Of a stretch of 64,000 nucleotides of DNA, positions 7,552 to 15,832 are shown in pieces; position 1 is the stretch's first letter, and the number at the start of each line of letters is the position of its first letter. The position numbers were made by a program, and so were the translations under genes. The DNA is from JAGDMJ01 sp963809695. GTDB taxonomy: Bacteria > Bacteroidota > Ignavibacteria > UBA10030 > UBA6906. The stretch is taken from positions 496,001 to 560,000 of the forward strand of contig CAWEKI010000006.1 of the NCBI GenBank assembly GCA_963809695.1, read 5' to 3'. The notes under the pieces were generated by a model. That model searched no databases. It saw nothing but the letters and a program-made list of their open reading frames with translations, and was not told where the DNA came from.

Positions 7552-8010
7552 GTGGCCCAAACGATTTCAAATGTAACAATTCGAAAGGCCGGGGAGAGAG
7601 AGGACCTCGCCCGGGTACTTTCTCTCCTTCAGGATGCTGATCTCCCGACAGTGGGAGTGCATGAGCACTTCAATGACTTCGTTGTTGCCGCAGATCCGGC
7701 CGGCGCGGTGGTAGGTGCGATCGGGATGGAACGGTATGCCGACGGTACTGCGCTTCTCCGCTCGGCGGTGGTGGGGCCGTCGCTCCGGAATTCGGGTGTC
7801 GGCTCGATGCTCTACCAGGCATTGCTCGAGCGGGCCCGCTCGTCGGGAGTCCGGCGGTTCATTCTGCTTACGAACACGGCTGAGATATATTTCGCCCGCA
7901 AAGGCTTCCGGACAATCCCGCGCTCGAGCGTTACGGGGCCGGTCACGCTGTCCACAGAGTTCAACGATGCCTGCCCTGAATCCGCCGTGTGCATGGAGAT
8001 GCTCCTTTAG
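7552..8010 (+). CDS. arsN2: GNAT acetyltransferase of the ArsN2 type
   Basis: The 152-residue GNAT-fold protein matches the ArsN2 pattern found in arsenic operons: LPTVGVHEHFNDFVVA, then VVGAIGMERY, an acetyl-CoA loop VGPSLRNSGVGSMLY (R/Q-x-x-G-x-G/A), LLTNTAEIYFARKGF and the tail CPESAVCM. GTG at 7552 is the only sensible start; no good ribosome site is visible, so it may depend on arsM translation 34 nt upstream. ArsN proteins have been proposed to acetylate arsenical antibiotics; that role here is inference from family and context. Confidence 0.85.
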   Translation: MAQTISNVTIRKAGEREDLARVLSLLQDADLPTVGVHEHFNDFVVAADPAGAVVGAIGMERYADGTALLRSAVVGPSLRNSGVGSMLYQALLERARSSGVRRFILLTNTAEIYFARKGFRTIPRSSVTGPVTLSTEFNDACPESAVCMEMLL

Positions 8011-8068
8011 TCGGCGCGACATGCTGCCGTCGTTTCCACATCTTCCGGGACAAAGCACGAAAGCCTTC

Positions 8069-8095
8069 AAAAGCGGTTGCCTTTCCGCCCTTTTG
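8069..8095 (+). terminator. possible terminator of the ars operon
   Basis: AAAAGCGG (8069-8076), an 8-nt loop and CCGC-CC-TTTT (8085-8094) form an imperfect stem ending in a short T-run. The two-base bulge makes it weak. Confidence 0.35.
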
Positions 8096-8202
8096 TATGC
8101 CTGCGACCACTTCCTCCCTCTTGCGATTCATAAATGCTTTGACTAGTTTTGTCCAGTCACCCCGCTGTTCCGTTCTCCCTCGCAACCGCATGAGGTGTAG
8201 CC

Positions 8203-9834
8203 ATGTCAACCGATGATTTCACCCGCAGGGAATTCCTCAAATCTCTCATGGCGGGCATTTCCGCCGGCGCGATCGATTGGAGTGCATTCCCGGTTGCTTC
8301 AAACCGCAGGCTGCCGGACAATCAGTTTGATGCCATCATCATCGGCGCCGGGCTGGGCGGCCTGAGCTGCGCCGCCGCATTCGCACGCCAGGGATTTAAG
8401 CCGCTCGTGATCGAGCAGCAGACCAAACCGGGGGGATACGCCACCACATTCCAGCGAAAAGATTTTACGTTTGATGTCTCTCTGCATTCCACCGTCGTGG
8501 GCGAACGGAATGGCCTGCGCAATCTCATCGCGGGCTTTCCCGAGATCACGGATGTACTGTTCGTCCCGCATCCGGACCTCTACCGGGCTATCTACCCGGA
8601 GCATGACATACGCGTTCCGCAGCGGGACGTCGCCGGATATATTGACATGCTCGCGCGAGATTTCCCGGACGAGAAGGAGGGTATCAAAGGCGCCATTGAG
8701 GACATGCGCGGTCTCTCCAAGGACGTTCAACGGGTTGCCGCCACCAAAGGGCAGTTCGATCCCGGTACTTTCACTGCAGACTTTCCGGTCTTATCCAGGT
8801 TCATGTCTGCTACCTGGGGACAGATGATCGACACCCGGATCCGGAATCCGAAGCTGAAGGCAATCCTGTGCGCGCAGTGGATCTACTACGGGCTTCCTCC
8901 CGCGCAGATATCGCCGTTTTACTCCGCCATACCCGCGATAGGCTATCTGGAAGGGGGAGGCTATTATCCCATCGGGAGGTCACAAAAGATCAGCGATGCG
9001 CTTGTCGCATTTATCCAGAATCACGGAGGCACGGTGAAGCTGGGGACGCGCGTGACGGAGATCCTGACGACGGACGGGGTGGCAACAGGGGTTCGGATCG
9101 CAGGGGATGAAAAGTACAAATCCAGGGTCGTCATCTCCAATGCCGACGCTCATGAGACATTTGACAGGCTGCTGGAAGAGGAGCCGCTGGTCAAGGGACA
9201 TACCCGGATGCTGGAGTCTCTGAGTATCAGTCTCTCATGCTTCCAGGTCTTCCTGGGCCTGAAACGCGACCTGGTGCGCGCGCTTGATATCAAAGATACC
9301 GAGATCTTCGTGTATCCCGGGTACGATCCCGACCAGCAATACCAGAAGATGCGCGATGCCGATCTGAGCGGCGGCGGCTTTGCGCTTACGCTGTACGACA
9401 ACCTGCCGCAAACCTTTTCGCCGGGGGGAAAGAACACGCTGAATGTTCTTACACTGCAGGGGTATGATCACTGGCAGAAATACGAGGTGGACTATTTCAA
9501 AGGGAACAAGACAGCGTACAACGCCGAAAAAGAGAGGATGGCGGACATTCTGATCGACATGGTGGAAAAACGCCTGCTTCCCGGACTCCGCTCCGCGATC
9601 GAAGTGAAAGAGATCGGCACTCCTCTGACCAACGTCCGTTACACGAGCAACTCTCGCGGTGCAATCTACGGGTGGGATCAGACGGTGCAGAATTCCGGGA
9701 ACAAGCGAGTCCCCCATACAACGCCGATAAAAAACCTCTATCTTGCGGGCGCGTGGAGCCGCCCGGGGCATGGCTATGGCGGCGTGATCTGGAGCGGACT
9801 GGAGTGCTTCGGAGAGATCGTGAGCAAATGGTGA
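8203..9834 (+). CDS. Tat-exported FAD oxidoreductase, phytoene desaturase/CrtISO-like
   Basis: The 543-residue protein starts with a twin-arginine signal (TRREFLKSLMAGISAGA), so it is probably exported folded with FAD bound. The dinucleotide fold IIIGAGLGGLSCAAAFAR begins near residue 47, followed by KPGGYATTF, typical of carotenoid isomerase/retinol saturase-type amine-oxidase-fold enzymes. The C-terminal FAD region reads KNLYLAGAWSRPGHGYGG. A GAGGTG site precedes the ATG. It follows the ars operon by 190 bp, and a link to arsenic is not established. The substrate is unknown; families with this architecture act on polyenes, but a Tat-exported member is less usual. Confidence 0.85.
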   Translation: MSTDDFTRREFLKSLMAGISAGAIDWSAFPVASNRRLPDNQFDAIIIGAGLGGLSCAAAFARQGFKPLVIEQQTKPGGYATTFQRKDFTFDVSLHSTVVGERNGLRNLIAGFPEITDVLFVPHPDLYRAIYPEHDIRVPQRDVAGYIDMLARDFPDEKEGIKGAIEDMRGLSKDVQRVAATKGQFDPGTFTADFPVLSRFMSATWGQMIDTRIRNPKLKAILCAQWIYYGLPPAQISPFYSAIPAIGYLEGGGYYPIGRSQKISDALVAFIQNHGGTVKLGTRVTEILTTDGVATGVRIAGDEKYKSRVVISNADAHETFDRLLEEEPLVKGHTRMLESLSISLSCFQVFLGLKRDLVRALDIKDTEIFVYPGYDPDQQYQKMRDADLSGGGFALTLYDNLPQTFSPGGKNTLNVLTLQGYDHWQKYEVDYFKGNKTAYNAEKERMADILIDMVEKRLLPGLRSAIEVKEIGTPLTNVRYTSNSRGAIYGWDQTVQNSGNKRVPHTTPIKNLYLAGAWSRPGHGYGGVIWSGLECFGEIVSKW

Positions 9835-9856
9835 AGCGGTGGCATCGAAGGCACAA

Positions 9857-10270
9857 TTATATATATGCCTCGATCTGCATTTTTCCCGGGTCCGCAACCG
9901 TTTTGTCCTTTGCAGGCTTCCCCACCGCTTCCATCAACCAGGAAGCGGGAAACCCATTCGCCTCCGCAATCCGGGTAAGCCACGCCATCTCGTGCGGATG
10001 AATCTCGTGGTCCGATCCGGCGATCCGGATGCAGTCGTACAAAAATGCCTCTGCACACTCTCTGCGGGAAAACACAGGGGGATCTTTGGCAATGTGAGCG
10101 TTCTCGAGAAGATCATCCATCGCTTCTTCGCAAAAGCGCTTGTCAAAATCGAGCGCTTTCCCAATGCGGAGAAGGATCTCCCGCTCTTCGGTTGAGACGA
10201 CCTGGTCCTGTGCAATGAGCAGGAGAAATCCCCGGAAGCATTCGCTTTTCTCACGCAACGTCAATTTCAT
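9857..10270 (-). CDS. TerB-like helical protein
   Basis: The 137-residue all-helical protein resembles the TerB/DjlA N-terminal fold: 'LLLIAQDQVVSTEEREIL' followed by an acidic segment and 'IAGSDHEIHPHEMAWL', the two paired D/E-rich turns of that family. The start at 10270 has an AAGGGAAAG site. It converges on the FAD oxidoreductase gene with a 22-bp gap. The family is widespread in stress and metal-related contexts, with no firm biochemical role. Confidence 0.65.
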   Translation of the reverse strand: MKLTLREKSECFRGFLLLIAQDQVVSTEEREILLRIGKALDFDKRFCEEAMDDLLENAHIAKDPPVFSRRECAEAFLYDCIRIAGSDHEIHPHEMAWLTRIAEANGFPASWLMEAVGKPAKDKTVADPGKMQIEAYI

Positions 10271-10315
10271 TGCCGTTCTTTCCCTTCGTAAAAATCCGTT
10301 TCCGGTTGAGCCCGT

Positions 10316-10435
10316 TCAAAACAGACCCAGGGCTTTGCCAACAATGCCCATTACTCCAAACAAGATTACCGCAACGATAAAATAGAACTGCCACGAGGTT
10401 CCCTGCGGTTCAGTGATATGAGGTGTTTGCTTCAT
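10316..10435 (-). CDS. 39-aa single-pass membrane peptide
   Basis: A minus-strand frame from ATG at 10435 to TGA at 10316 encodes a polar N-terminus (MKQTPHITEPQGTSWQ) followed by one hydrophobic helix (FYFIVAVILFGVMGIVGKAL) and ends GLF. A strong GGAGG site sits 9 nt upstream. The shape (short polar head, one TM) fits small stress or complex-assembly peptides. It lies between the TerB-like gene and the small secreted protein gene on the same strand. Confidence 0.6.
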   Translation of the reverse strand: MKQTPHITEPQGTSWQFYFIVAVILFGVMGIVGKALGLF

Positions 10436-10469
10436 GGCCGTAATCCTCCCCAATGAGTAACACAACACT

Positions 10470-10488
10470 CCGGAGCCAATGACTCCGG
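10470..10488 (-). terminator. GC-rich hairpin between small genes
   Basis: CCGGAG and CTCCGG arms with a 7-nt loop. On the minus strand it is followed by AGTGTTGTGTT, moderately T-rich. It may end or attenuate transcription from the 10519-10866 gene into the 39-aa peptide gene. Confidence 0.4.
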
Positions 10489-10518
10489 CGCTTCGTTCAT
10501 GAGCGATATAGGTGTGGA

Positions 10519-10866
10519 TTACGCCAGGGGCGGGGCTTTATTGCAAAGTTCAGAGAAGTATGAAGCAACGTAACGTTCAGGGGAATGCGGCGCCTGTATG
10601 ACGCGATACACTCTTTCTGCCGGGTAGAGGAAGGGGGAAGCAGGGATTCCTTGTGAAACCTCCGGATGCTGCGTCACGAGCAGGTGTGTACGGGGGGTCC
10701 AGGATGGAATGCCGAATTCCTTCGACGGGCCCTTGCGCGTTGCCACAGTAGAATCAGCGGCAGTGGAGTACCACGCAGAGACAATCGATAGCACAGTCAC
10801 CTGCGACGCCGCGAAGTATGCGGCGGCAAACAGGACCGTCAATATGTTCTTCAGTGGCCTCTTCAT
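10519..10866 (-). CDS. small secreted hypothetical protein, 115 aa
   Basis: No family recognised. The protein has a basic start and hydrophobic stretch (MKRPLKNILTVLFAAAYFAA) that can be a signal peptide or anchor. After it comes a short region with Pro-rich 'SWTPRTHLLVTQHPE' and a C-terminal 'RYVASYFSELCNKAPPLA'. A TTTAGGA site is directly ahead of the ATG. Strand and context match the neighbouring small genes. Confidence 0.5.
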   Translation of the reverse strand: MKRPLKNILTVLFAAAYFAASQVTVLSIVSAWYSTAADSTVATRKGPSKEFGIPSWTPRTHLLVTQHPEVSQGIPASPFLYPAERVYRVIQAPHSPERYVASYFSELCNKAPPLA

Positions 10867-10932
10867 TCCTAAAGGTAAGCTACACGATTCCGGGAAAAAT
10901 GCAACTTTCTGCCGACTCTCCGAGAAGGGTTG

Positions 10933-13200
10933 CTATTTGGTGATCTCTATCTCTCTCGATCGTGTCAGTGTCTGTACTCGTTTCTTGTCGGTCACGGACA
11001 CTGTCAGCGTATAGGTCCCCGGTTTGATCTGGCTGATATCCAGCATCCGGAACTCGGCCCAGCTGTCATCCGTCAGATCCCGCTTCACGTCGGCAAGCAC
11101 AGTTGTCTCCGCAGGCTGGTCCCGGGGGGCGAGAGCGTACTGCACGGTGTAACCCGCATTCCCATTGATGTCCCTCACAAGGTTGTAAACCTGCAGGTAG
11201 GCAAAGAGAGGTTTCCCTCCCGGATAAGACTTGAAGGGGCTCTGCACCACCTTCACGCCGTCGATCTCGATAGACGGGCCGGAGCTGGCGGGAAGAAGGA
11301 GCTGAAGATCGCTCAGCATGAAATCATGCCCGACGAACGAGGGAATGCGGATCTGTTCGGTCCATGTTCCGACGGCGGCCACTTTCAATGCGCGCACGTG
11401 GACGGTCAGGCGCAGGGAATCGGGGGTCACCAGTTGGCGGAAGAGACCGATATAGGAGCCCTTCCCATCGGGCGTGATCAGCAGGTTCAACGTGTCCAGT
11501 CTCGACCCGAGCCTGCGGCCTTCGGGAGAGATGGTAGAGATGCCCGCTTCCACCAGCATCGTCGTCGTTGTGTCTCCGGCCGCCTCGCGCAGGGCAGAAA
11601 ATGGGATGGCATAGCTCACGTCCAGCAGTGTCCTGCCGCGCGTGCTTCGGAACGCATCGATCGCATGGGGCACGAGGAATTCCGTGGTTCCCTTGTCCCA
11701 CACGTGCCGGTCGGTTGTCAGCGCGGTGGCAACAGCTTTCTCTTCATCCATCTGCAATTCGGCAACCAGCTTCATGGATTCGAGCGCATCACCCTGCCGG
11801 AGCCTGTAGTACCTCGTGTCATACATGGCGAGGTTCTCGAGCATTTCATTGTCGAGCAGGTCCGGATCCCCCGGAAGGGGGGTGAGCCTCCAATTATTGG
11901 AGGCGGTGTTGTGGCGCGCAAAATGAAAGATCCGCTGCGGCTCGTCTCCGGAGGCGTAATACAGCCATGACTCATGTGGGTCGATCGTGGTGGGTCCAAA
12001 GCTGCTCATATTACCCATCGTCCGTTCAATGATGTCCGGAGGACCCTGCCTGAGGAACATCAGCCCCTCGTCGTTGAACTCCCTGTTCAGGTAGAAGGCC
12101 TTCGGCTGCTTGAGCACCTTTAGCCGGTCAGGGTTGGAGAACCCTGTGCGGAATCCATAGTACTCGAACTCCTCCTCCGCGCGGACATAACGGTGGAAGT
12201 GTTCGACAAGACGGTAGTTGATCGCTGCGGCGGGCATCGGATCCCGCAGCCGCCAGAACCTGTGAAAAAACGTAATCTTGTGGCGATCGGAGGAAAGCGA
12301 GCTGTACTGCTCCAGCTCCTTGTTGGAAATGATGTATTTGAGATCCTCGAAGATCAATGCCGCACCCAGCCAGCTCGCAATACCATCAACCCCTTTCCAA
12401 TAGGTAAACTGTGCCCGCGCATCGTCGTTCTGCGACGCGTAAATGCGGGAAAGGGATACATAGCACGCCTGTGCCGGAAGGGCGGACGCCTGTTTCAGAA
12501 GCTGAACCAGCACGGATTCGGCTTCCGAGAATCGCCGTGTTCGCCGAAGGACCTCAGCGGCGAAGTACCGGCCATAGTCATTTCCCAGGCTCTCCAGCCA
12601 TGGCAGCGCCACATCCGCGTCGGTCTCGGCGACGTAGTGCTTGTAAATATGGAAGAGTCCGACCTGAGCATCGACCTGATCGGGGCGGAGGAGGCTCTGA
12701 CGACTGGCCAGGGCAATGGCTTCCGGCCACTCTTCGTTGTATTCCTTGAGACGGGCGAATTCGTACAGCACGTCCCGGAAGAGCGAATCCGTGGCGATGG
12801 CAGCTTCAAAGTGTTCGCGGGCCTTTCCCCACGCAATTGTACGCAACGGTCCGGCTCTTTGTGATCCCAACTCCCGCTCACAAATGCCCGCGTAGTAGTG
12901 AGCCGCGACATCCCCGGGATTCTCCTTGAGGAGATCGTCGCACAGGTCCAATGCATCCCCCCACCCCTGTTCCGCGACCGCCACTTGCACCAAACCCAGG
13001 CGAGCCTGTTTGGCATCCGGCCTGGCAGAGAGTACGGCCTCAAACAGCGCGCGCGCAGTGTCGGCGCTTCCGCGCGAAAGGTACCGGTAAGCAATCCTCA
13101 GCAGAGAATCAGGACGCGCGGCGGACGAGTCAGTCTGCGCTGCGCTCAAAGATGCCGCTGCAAAAAGGAGAAGACAGACGATCGGGCGACAGAACCTCAT
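10933..13200 (-). CDS. TPR protein with a GWxTD-like domain
   Basis: The 755-residue exported protein has a signal peptide (MRFCRPIVCLLLFAAASLSA), TPR-like helices over about 30-270, and then a region laid out as a GWxTD domain: 'FFHRFWRLRDPMPAAAINYR', a helix with AEEEFEYYG, and MFLRQGPPDIIE. The GWxTD motif itself is replaced by FNDEG, so this is a divergent member. The C-terminal half (about 480-755) is beta-rich. ATG at 13200 is preferred over GTG at 13206 because of GAAGG 5 nt upstream. GWxTD proteins are common in Ignavibacteria-type genomes; the function is not known. Confidence 0.75.
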   Translation of the reverse strand: MRFCRPIVCLLLFAAASLSAAQTDSSAARPDSLLRIAYRYLSRGSADTARALFEAVLSARPDAKQARLGLVQVAVAEQGWGDALDLCDDLLKENPGDVAAHYYAGICERELGSQRAGPLRTIAWGKAREHFEAAIATDSLFRDVLYEFARLKEYNEEWPEAIALASRQSLLRPDQVDAQVGLFHIYKHYVAETDADVALPWLESLGNDYGRYFAAEVLRRTRRFSEAESVLVQLLKQASALPAQACYVSLSRIYASQNDDARAQFTYWKGVDGIASWLGAALIFEDLKYIISNKELEQYSSLSSDRHKITFFHRFWRLRDPMPAAAINYRLVEHFHRYVRAEEEFEYYGFRTGFSNPDRLKVLKQPKAFYLNREFNDEGLMFLRQGPPDIIERTMGNMSSFGPTTIDPHESWLYYASGDEPQRIFHFARHNTASNNWRLTPLPGDPDLLDNEMLENLAMYDTRYYRLRQGDALESMKLVAELQMDEEKAVATALTTDRHVWDKGTTEFLVPHAIDAFRSTRGRTLLDVSYAIPFSALREAAGDTTTTMLVEAGISTISPEGRRLGSRLDTLNLLITPDGKGSYIGLFRQLVTPDSLRLTVHVRALKVAAVGTWTEQIRIPSFVGHDFMLSDLQLLLPASSGPSIEIDGVKVVQSPFKSYPGGKPLFAYLQVYNLVRDINGNAGYTVQYALAPRDQPAETTVLADVKRDLTDDSWAEFRMLDISQIKPGTYTLTVSVTDKKRVQTLTRSREIEITK

Positions 13201-13242
13201 GACCACCTTCGGTGCATGGTATGGTGCCTCCGCATCCAGGGG

Positions 13243-13271
13243 AAGATACGCCGGGTGAAGTGCAGAATCAA
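13243..13271 (-). promoter_or_regulatory. promoter of the TPR/GWxTD-like gene
   Basis: TTGATT (13271-13266), 17 bp, TATCTT (13248-13243) on the minus strand. The -10 is identical to that of the ars promoter. Confidence 0.5.
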
Positions 13272-13329
13272 CCCGTCAAGGCGAACGGAGGTTGCAGCGC
13301 GGGTATCCGGGGTGGGATGGAGAGAATTT

Positions 13330-13713
13330 CTAGTTAAGCTTCTTGAGCAAATCTTCGAGGAACTCCTTCACCTGCAGCACGTCTTCGCGCAGCTGCTCGT
13401 CCTTGATCTTCGTGTGCGGCTTCGGCGCGTCGATCAGCTCGAGCTGCTCGCCGGCATCGGTGTCGGGGGAGTAACCCTTCAACACCTGCTTGGCGCCTTC
13501 GATGGTGTAGCGCTCATCGCGCAGCAGCTTCTTGATGTAGAGGATGAGTTTGATGTCGCGGTTGGTGTAGATCCGGTTGCCTGCTCTGTTCTTGGCTGGC
13601 TTCAACAGTTCGAACTCTGATTCCCAGTATCGCAGGACATACTGCTCGAGATCAGTGATCTTACTGACCTCGCTGATCGAATAGTAGAGCTTTTTGATTC
13701 CAAGCGGCTTCAT
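13330..13713 (-). CDS. MerR-family transcriptional regulator
   Basis: DNA-binding protein of 127 residues. The MerR helix-turn-helix is visible as YYSISEVSKITDLEQYVLRYWE, with the wing AGNRIYTNRDIKLILYIKKLL. The remaining helix (about 100-127) is a short dimerisation coil without a metal-binding Cys pair. The form is the one usual in Bacteroidota/Chlorobi, lacking an effector domain. A perfect TATAAT promoter lies directly upstream. The target is unknown. Confidence 0.92.
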   Translation of the reverse strand: MKPLGIKKLYYSISEVSKITDLEQYVLRYWESEFELLKPAKNRAGNRIYTNRDIKLILYIKKLLRDERYTIEGAKQVLKGYSPDTDAGEQLELIDAPKPHTKIKDEQLREDVLQVKEFLEDLLKKLN

Positions 13714-13739
13714 GAGGATTGCGGGCTTTGGTCTGGAGT

Positions 13740-13768
13740 ATTATAGTAATTGGGTGGTTGAGATGCAA
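13740..13768 (-). promoter_or_regulatory. promoter of the MerR gene
   Basis: TTGCAT (13768-13763), 17 bp, a consensus TATAAT (13745-13740) on the minus strand. The start would be near 13733, about 20 nt before the ATG. Confidence 0.65.
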
Positions 13769-13817
13769 CCCTTCACCTCGCCCCGAGATTTCAAGAACGT
13801 AGTCCTGAGCCGAAGGG

Positions 13818-14375
13818 TCATTTTCTTCGGCTTTTATTGATCTGCACGTCCACCTGCTTCAACTTGTCTAATTCCTGCCGTACCTGTTTCAGCTCGTTCT
13901 GGAGGACCTGGAGCTGCTGGGCCTGGCTGGAGAGCAGAGCGTCCTGTTTCCTGGTCACCGCGAGGAGGCTGTCGGTGGCATGCTGGCGCCGAATGATGTC
14001 GTGCTGAAGGGCCGTGACGCGTTCCAGAAGATGAAGCTGTGCTCGTGCGTTTTCCCGATCCGACCATGAAACCGGCAGTGCAAGGTACATGCTCACCCAA
14101 CGGAGAGCGAGGCTGTCGTTGCGCATGGGGTTCTCCGGGTTCATGTAGAGCAGAGCGGTCTGCCTGACCGAGCTCGGGTATGCGCTGCTGGAGGGATAGT
14201 GCTCTGCTACGATCTGATACTCGATCGTCGCCTCGTCGAATGCGAGGGCTTCTTCCAGGCTGTCCGCGAGAGCCATGTGACGAGCCGCGCGTGCTTCCGT
14301 ATCCGAGTCAACGAAGGCGGTGGAGCAGCCGGCCATGATGAGACAGGCAGCCGCAAATCCGAGGATGATTTTCAT
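13818..14375 (-). CDS. QseG-like lipoprotein
   Basis: The 185-residue protein has a lipobox (LIMAGC, Cys16), a helical TPR-like middle, and a C-terminal coiled coil of about 50 residues ending QVDVQINKSRRK. Its ATG overlaps the stop of the sensor kinase gene (ATGA). A kinase plus coiled-coil lipoprotein pair resembles QseE-QseG of enterobacteria, in which QseG is an outer-membrane lipoprotein controlling the kinase. Homology to QseG is inferred from architecture and order, not from a search. Confidence 0.7.
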   Translation of the reverse strand: MKIILGFAAACLIMAGCSTAFVDSDTEARAARHMALADSLEEALAFDEATIEYQIVAEHYPSSSAYPSSVRQTALLYMNPENPMRNDSLALRWVSMYLALPVSWSDRENARAQLHLLERVTALQHDIIRRQHATDSLLAVTRKQDALLSSQAQQLQVLQNELKQVRQELDKLKQVDVQINKSRRK

Positions 14376-15832
14376 GATATACCTTGTGCTACAGAGTCTG
14401 TGCGCGGAAGCTCAACCGAGAACACCGATCCTTCGCCGATCCTGCTGGTTGCGGAGATGCAGCCTCCCATACCTTCGACAAGCGCTTTAACGAGGGCAAG
14501 CCCGATGCCTGTTCCTCCGCCGCTCCCCCGGGGGACATTCTTTGCACGGTAAAACTTCTTGAACACATGGGGAAGCTCTTCGGCTGCGATCCCGACTCCT
14601 GAATCCTTGACCGACACCCGTGTACCCAGGTCGGACGGCGCGACCTCGACGGAGATGGTTCCTCCTTTGGGTGTATACTTCACCGCGTTGCTGAGAAGGT
14701 TCGTAAAGATCTGCCCGCAGCGTTCCGGGTTTGCGCGTACCTGGGGGACGGGCCGCATTTTCAGTGACACTTTGATCTCCTTCCGTGCCGCGTTGACCAT
14801 GGCGTCATCCACGACCGGAGCCAGAACGGCGGGGATATCGGTGGCCACCAGCTCGTACTCCATCATGCCCGCTTCGATCTTCGAGAGGTCAAGGAATTGA
14901 TTGCTGAACCTGGCGATCTTGTCGATGTTGTCGCGAATGGAGCTGAGCAAGCGGGTTTGCGCCTCATTGACCGGGCCTGCCTTCTCTTCCGTGAGCAGGT
15001 AGTGGGCGGCATGCATGGTTTGGAGGGGCATCCGGAGCTCGTGCGAGATGTGCTGCATCATCTCGGCGCGGATGGCCTTTGCCTGCTTCAGGCTGTCGCT
15101 CATGGTATTGAATGCTTTGGCAAGATGTGCAACTTCTCCCCGCGTGGAGACATGAATCTGCTCGAAGGAGCCGCGCGCCACCTGCTCAGTGCCTCGCATA
15201 AGAACCTTGAGTGGCTGCGTGATGGTGCGGGTCAGCACAAAGGCAAGCGTGATCGCCGTGAGCAGCGTCCCGATCGTCAACAGCAGCGCGATGTTGGCGG
15301 ATCGCTCCGTGGTCTGTTCCACTTCCTGCACGGAGCTGGCAACGGCAAGTTGTTTGAGGTGGATAAGATCGTCGAAGTTCTTGTACAGGAGGTCGAGCGT
15401 GTCGGTGCGCGCCTGCTCCTTGCGGGGGTTCAGCCCGGTGGCCTGGGAGGGATGTGCTGAATGTACTCCCTGGATCAGCGCGAAGTGCCAGTTGTGCCTC
15501 CGCTCGGCATCCTGCACCAGCTTCCGCATGGACGCGTCCGCTGGCTGATGTGCGAGCGAATCCATCAGCTGCCCGAAGAGCCGGCTTTGATCCAGGAAGA
15601 GGGTGAAATACGTGTTGTCGCCGGAGACCAGATACTTCTGTGCGTACCGCTCTTCGTCGAAGAGGGTTGCCCGGAGCTGCTTGGAGAGATCCACGGAGGA
15701 CACGTCACGCGTGAGGGTACTCCTGGTGGTATGGGAGACCTTGTTGAGCTCGAGCAAAATATACACGTCGACGCCCCCCATCAGGAGGATGACGACAATG
15801 AAGCCGAGCATCATCTTCCAGTAAATTGTCAT
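14372..15832 (-). CDS. membrane sensor histidine kinase (GlrK/QseE-like)
   Basis: Order of parts in the 486-residue protein: TM1 (about 7-28), a periplasmic four-helix-type sensor, TM2 (about 178-203), HAMP, then the dimerisation helix with ISHELRMPLQTM, and the catalytic domain with NLLSNAVKYT (N box), VKDSGVGI (G1) and GGTGIGLALVK (G2). It starts within the acpS stop (ATGA) and overlaps the lipoprotein start. No response regulator gene is adjacent, unlike the enterobacterial qseEGF set, so its partner must be elsewhere. Confidence 0.9.
   Translation of the reverse strand: MTIYWKMMLGFIVVILLMGGVDVYILLELNKVSHTTRSTLTRDVSSVDLSKQLRATLFDEERYAQKYLVSGDNTYFTLFLDQSRLFGQLMDSLAHQPADASMRKLVQDAERRHNWHFALIQGVHSAHPSQATGLNPRKEQARTDTLDLLYKNFDDLIHLKQLAVASSVQEVEQTTERSANIALLLTIGTLLTAITLAFVLTRTITQPLKVLMRGTEQVARGSFEQIHVSTRGEVAHLAKAFNTMSDSLKQAKAIRAEMMQHISHELRMPLQTMHAAHYLLTEEKAGPVNEAQTRLLSSIRDNIDKIARFSNQFLDLSKIEAGMMEYELVATDIPAVLAPVVDDAMVNAARKEIKVSLKMRPVPQVRANPERCGQIFTNLLSNAVKYTPKGGTISVEVAPSDLGTRVSVKDSGVGIAAEELPHVFKKFYRAKNVPRGSGGGTGIGLALVKALVEGMGGCISATSRIGEGSVFSVELPRTDSVAQGIS

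Noticed and set aside
7961..8209. 82-codon minus-strand frame with Lys/Arg-rich protein-like text
   Set aside because: Overlaps the end of arsN2 and the start of the Tat flavoenzyme gene, and has no ribosome site.
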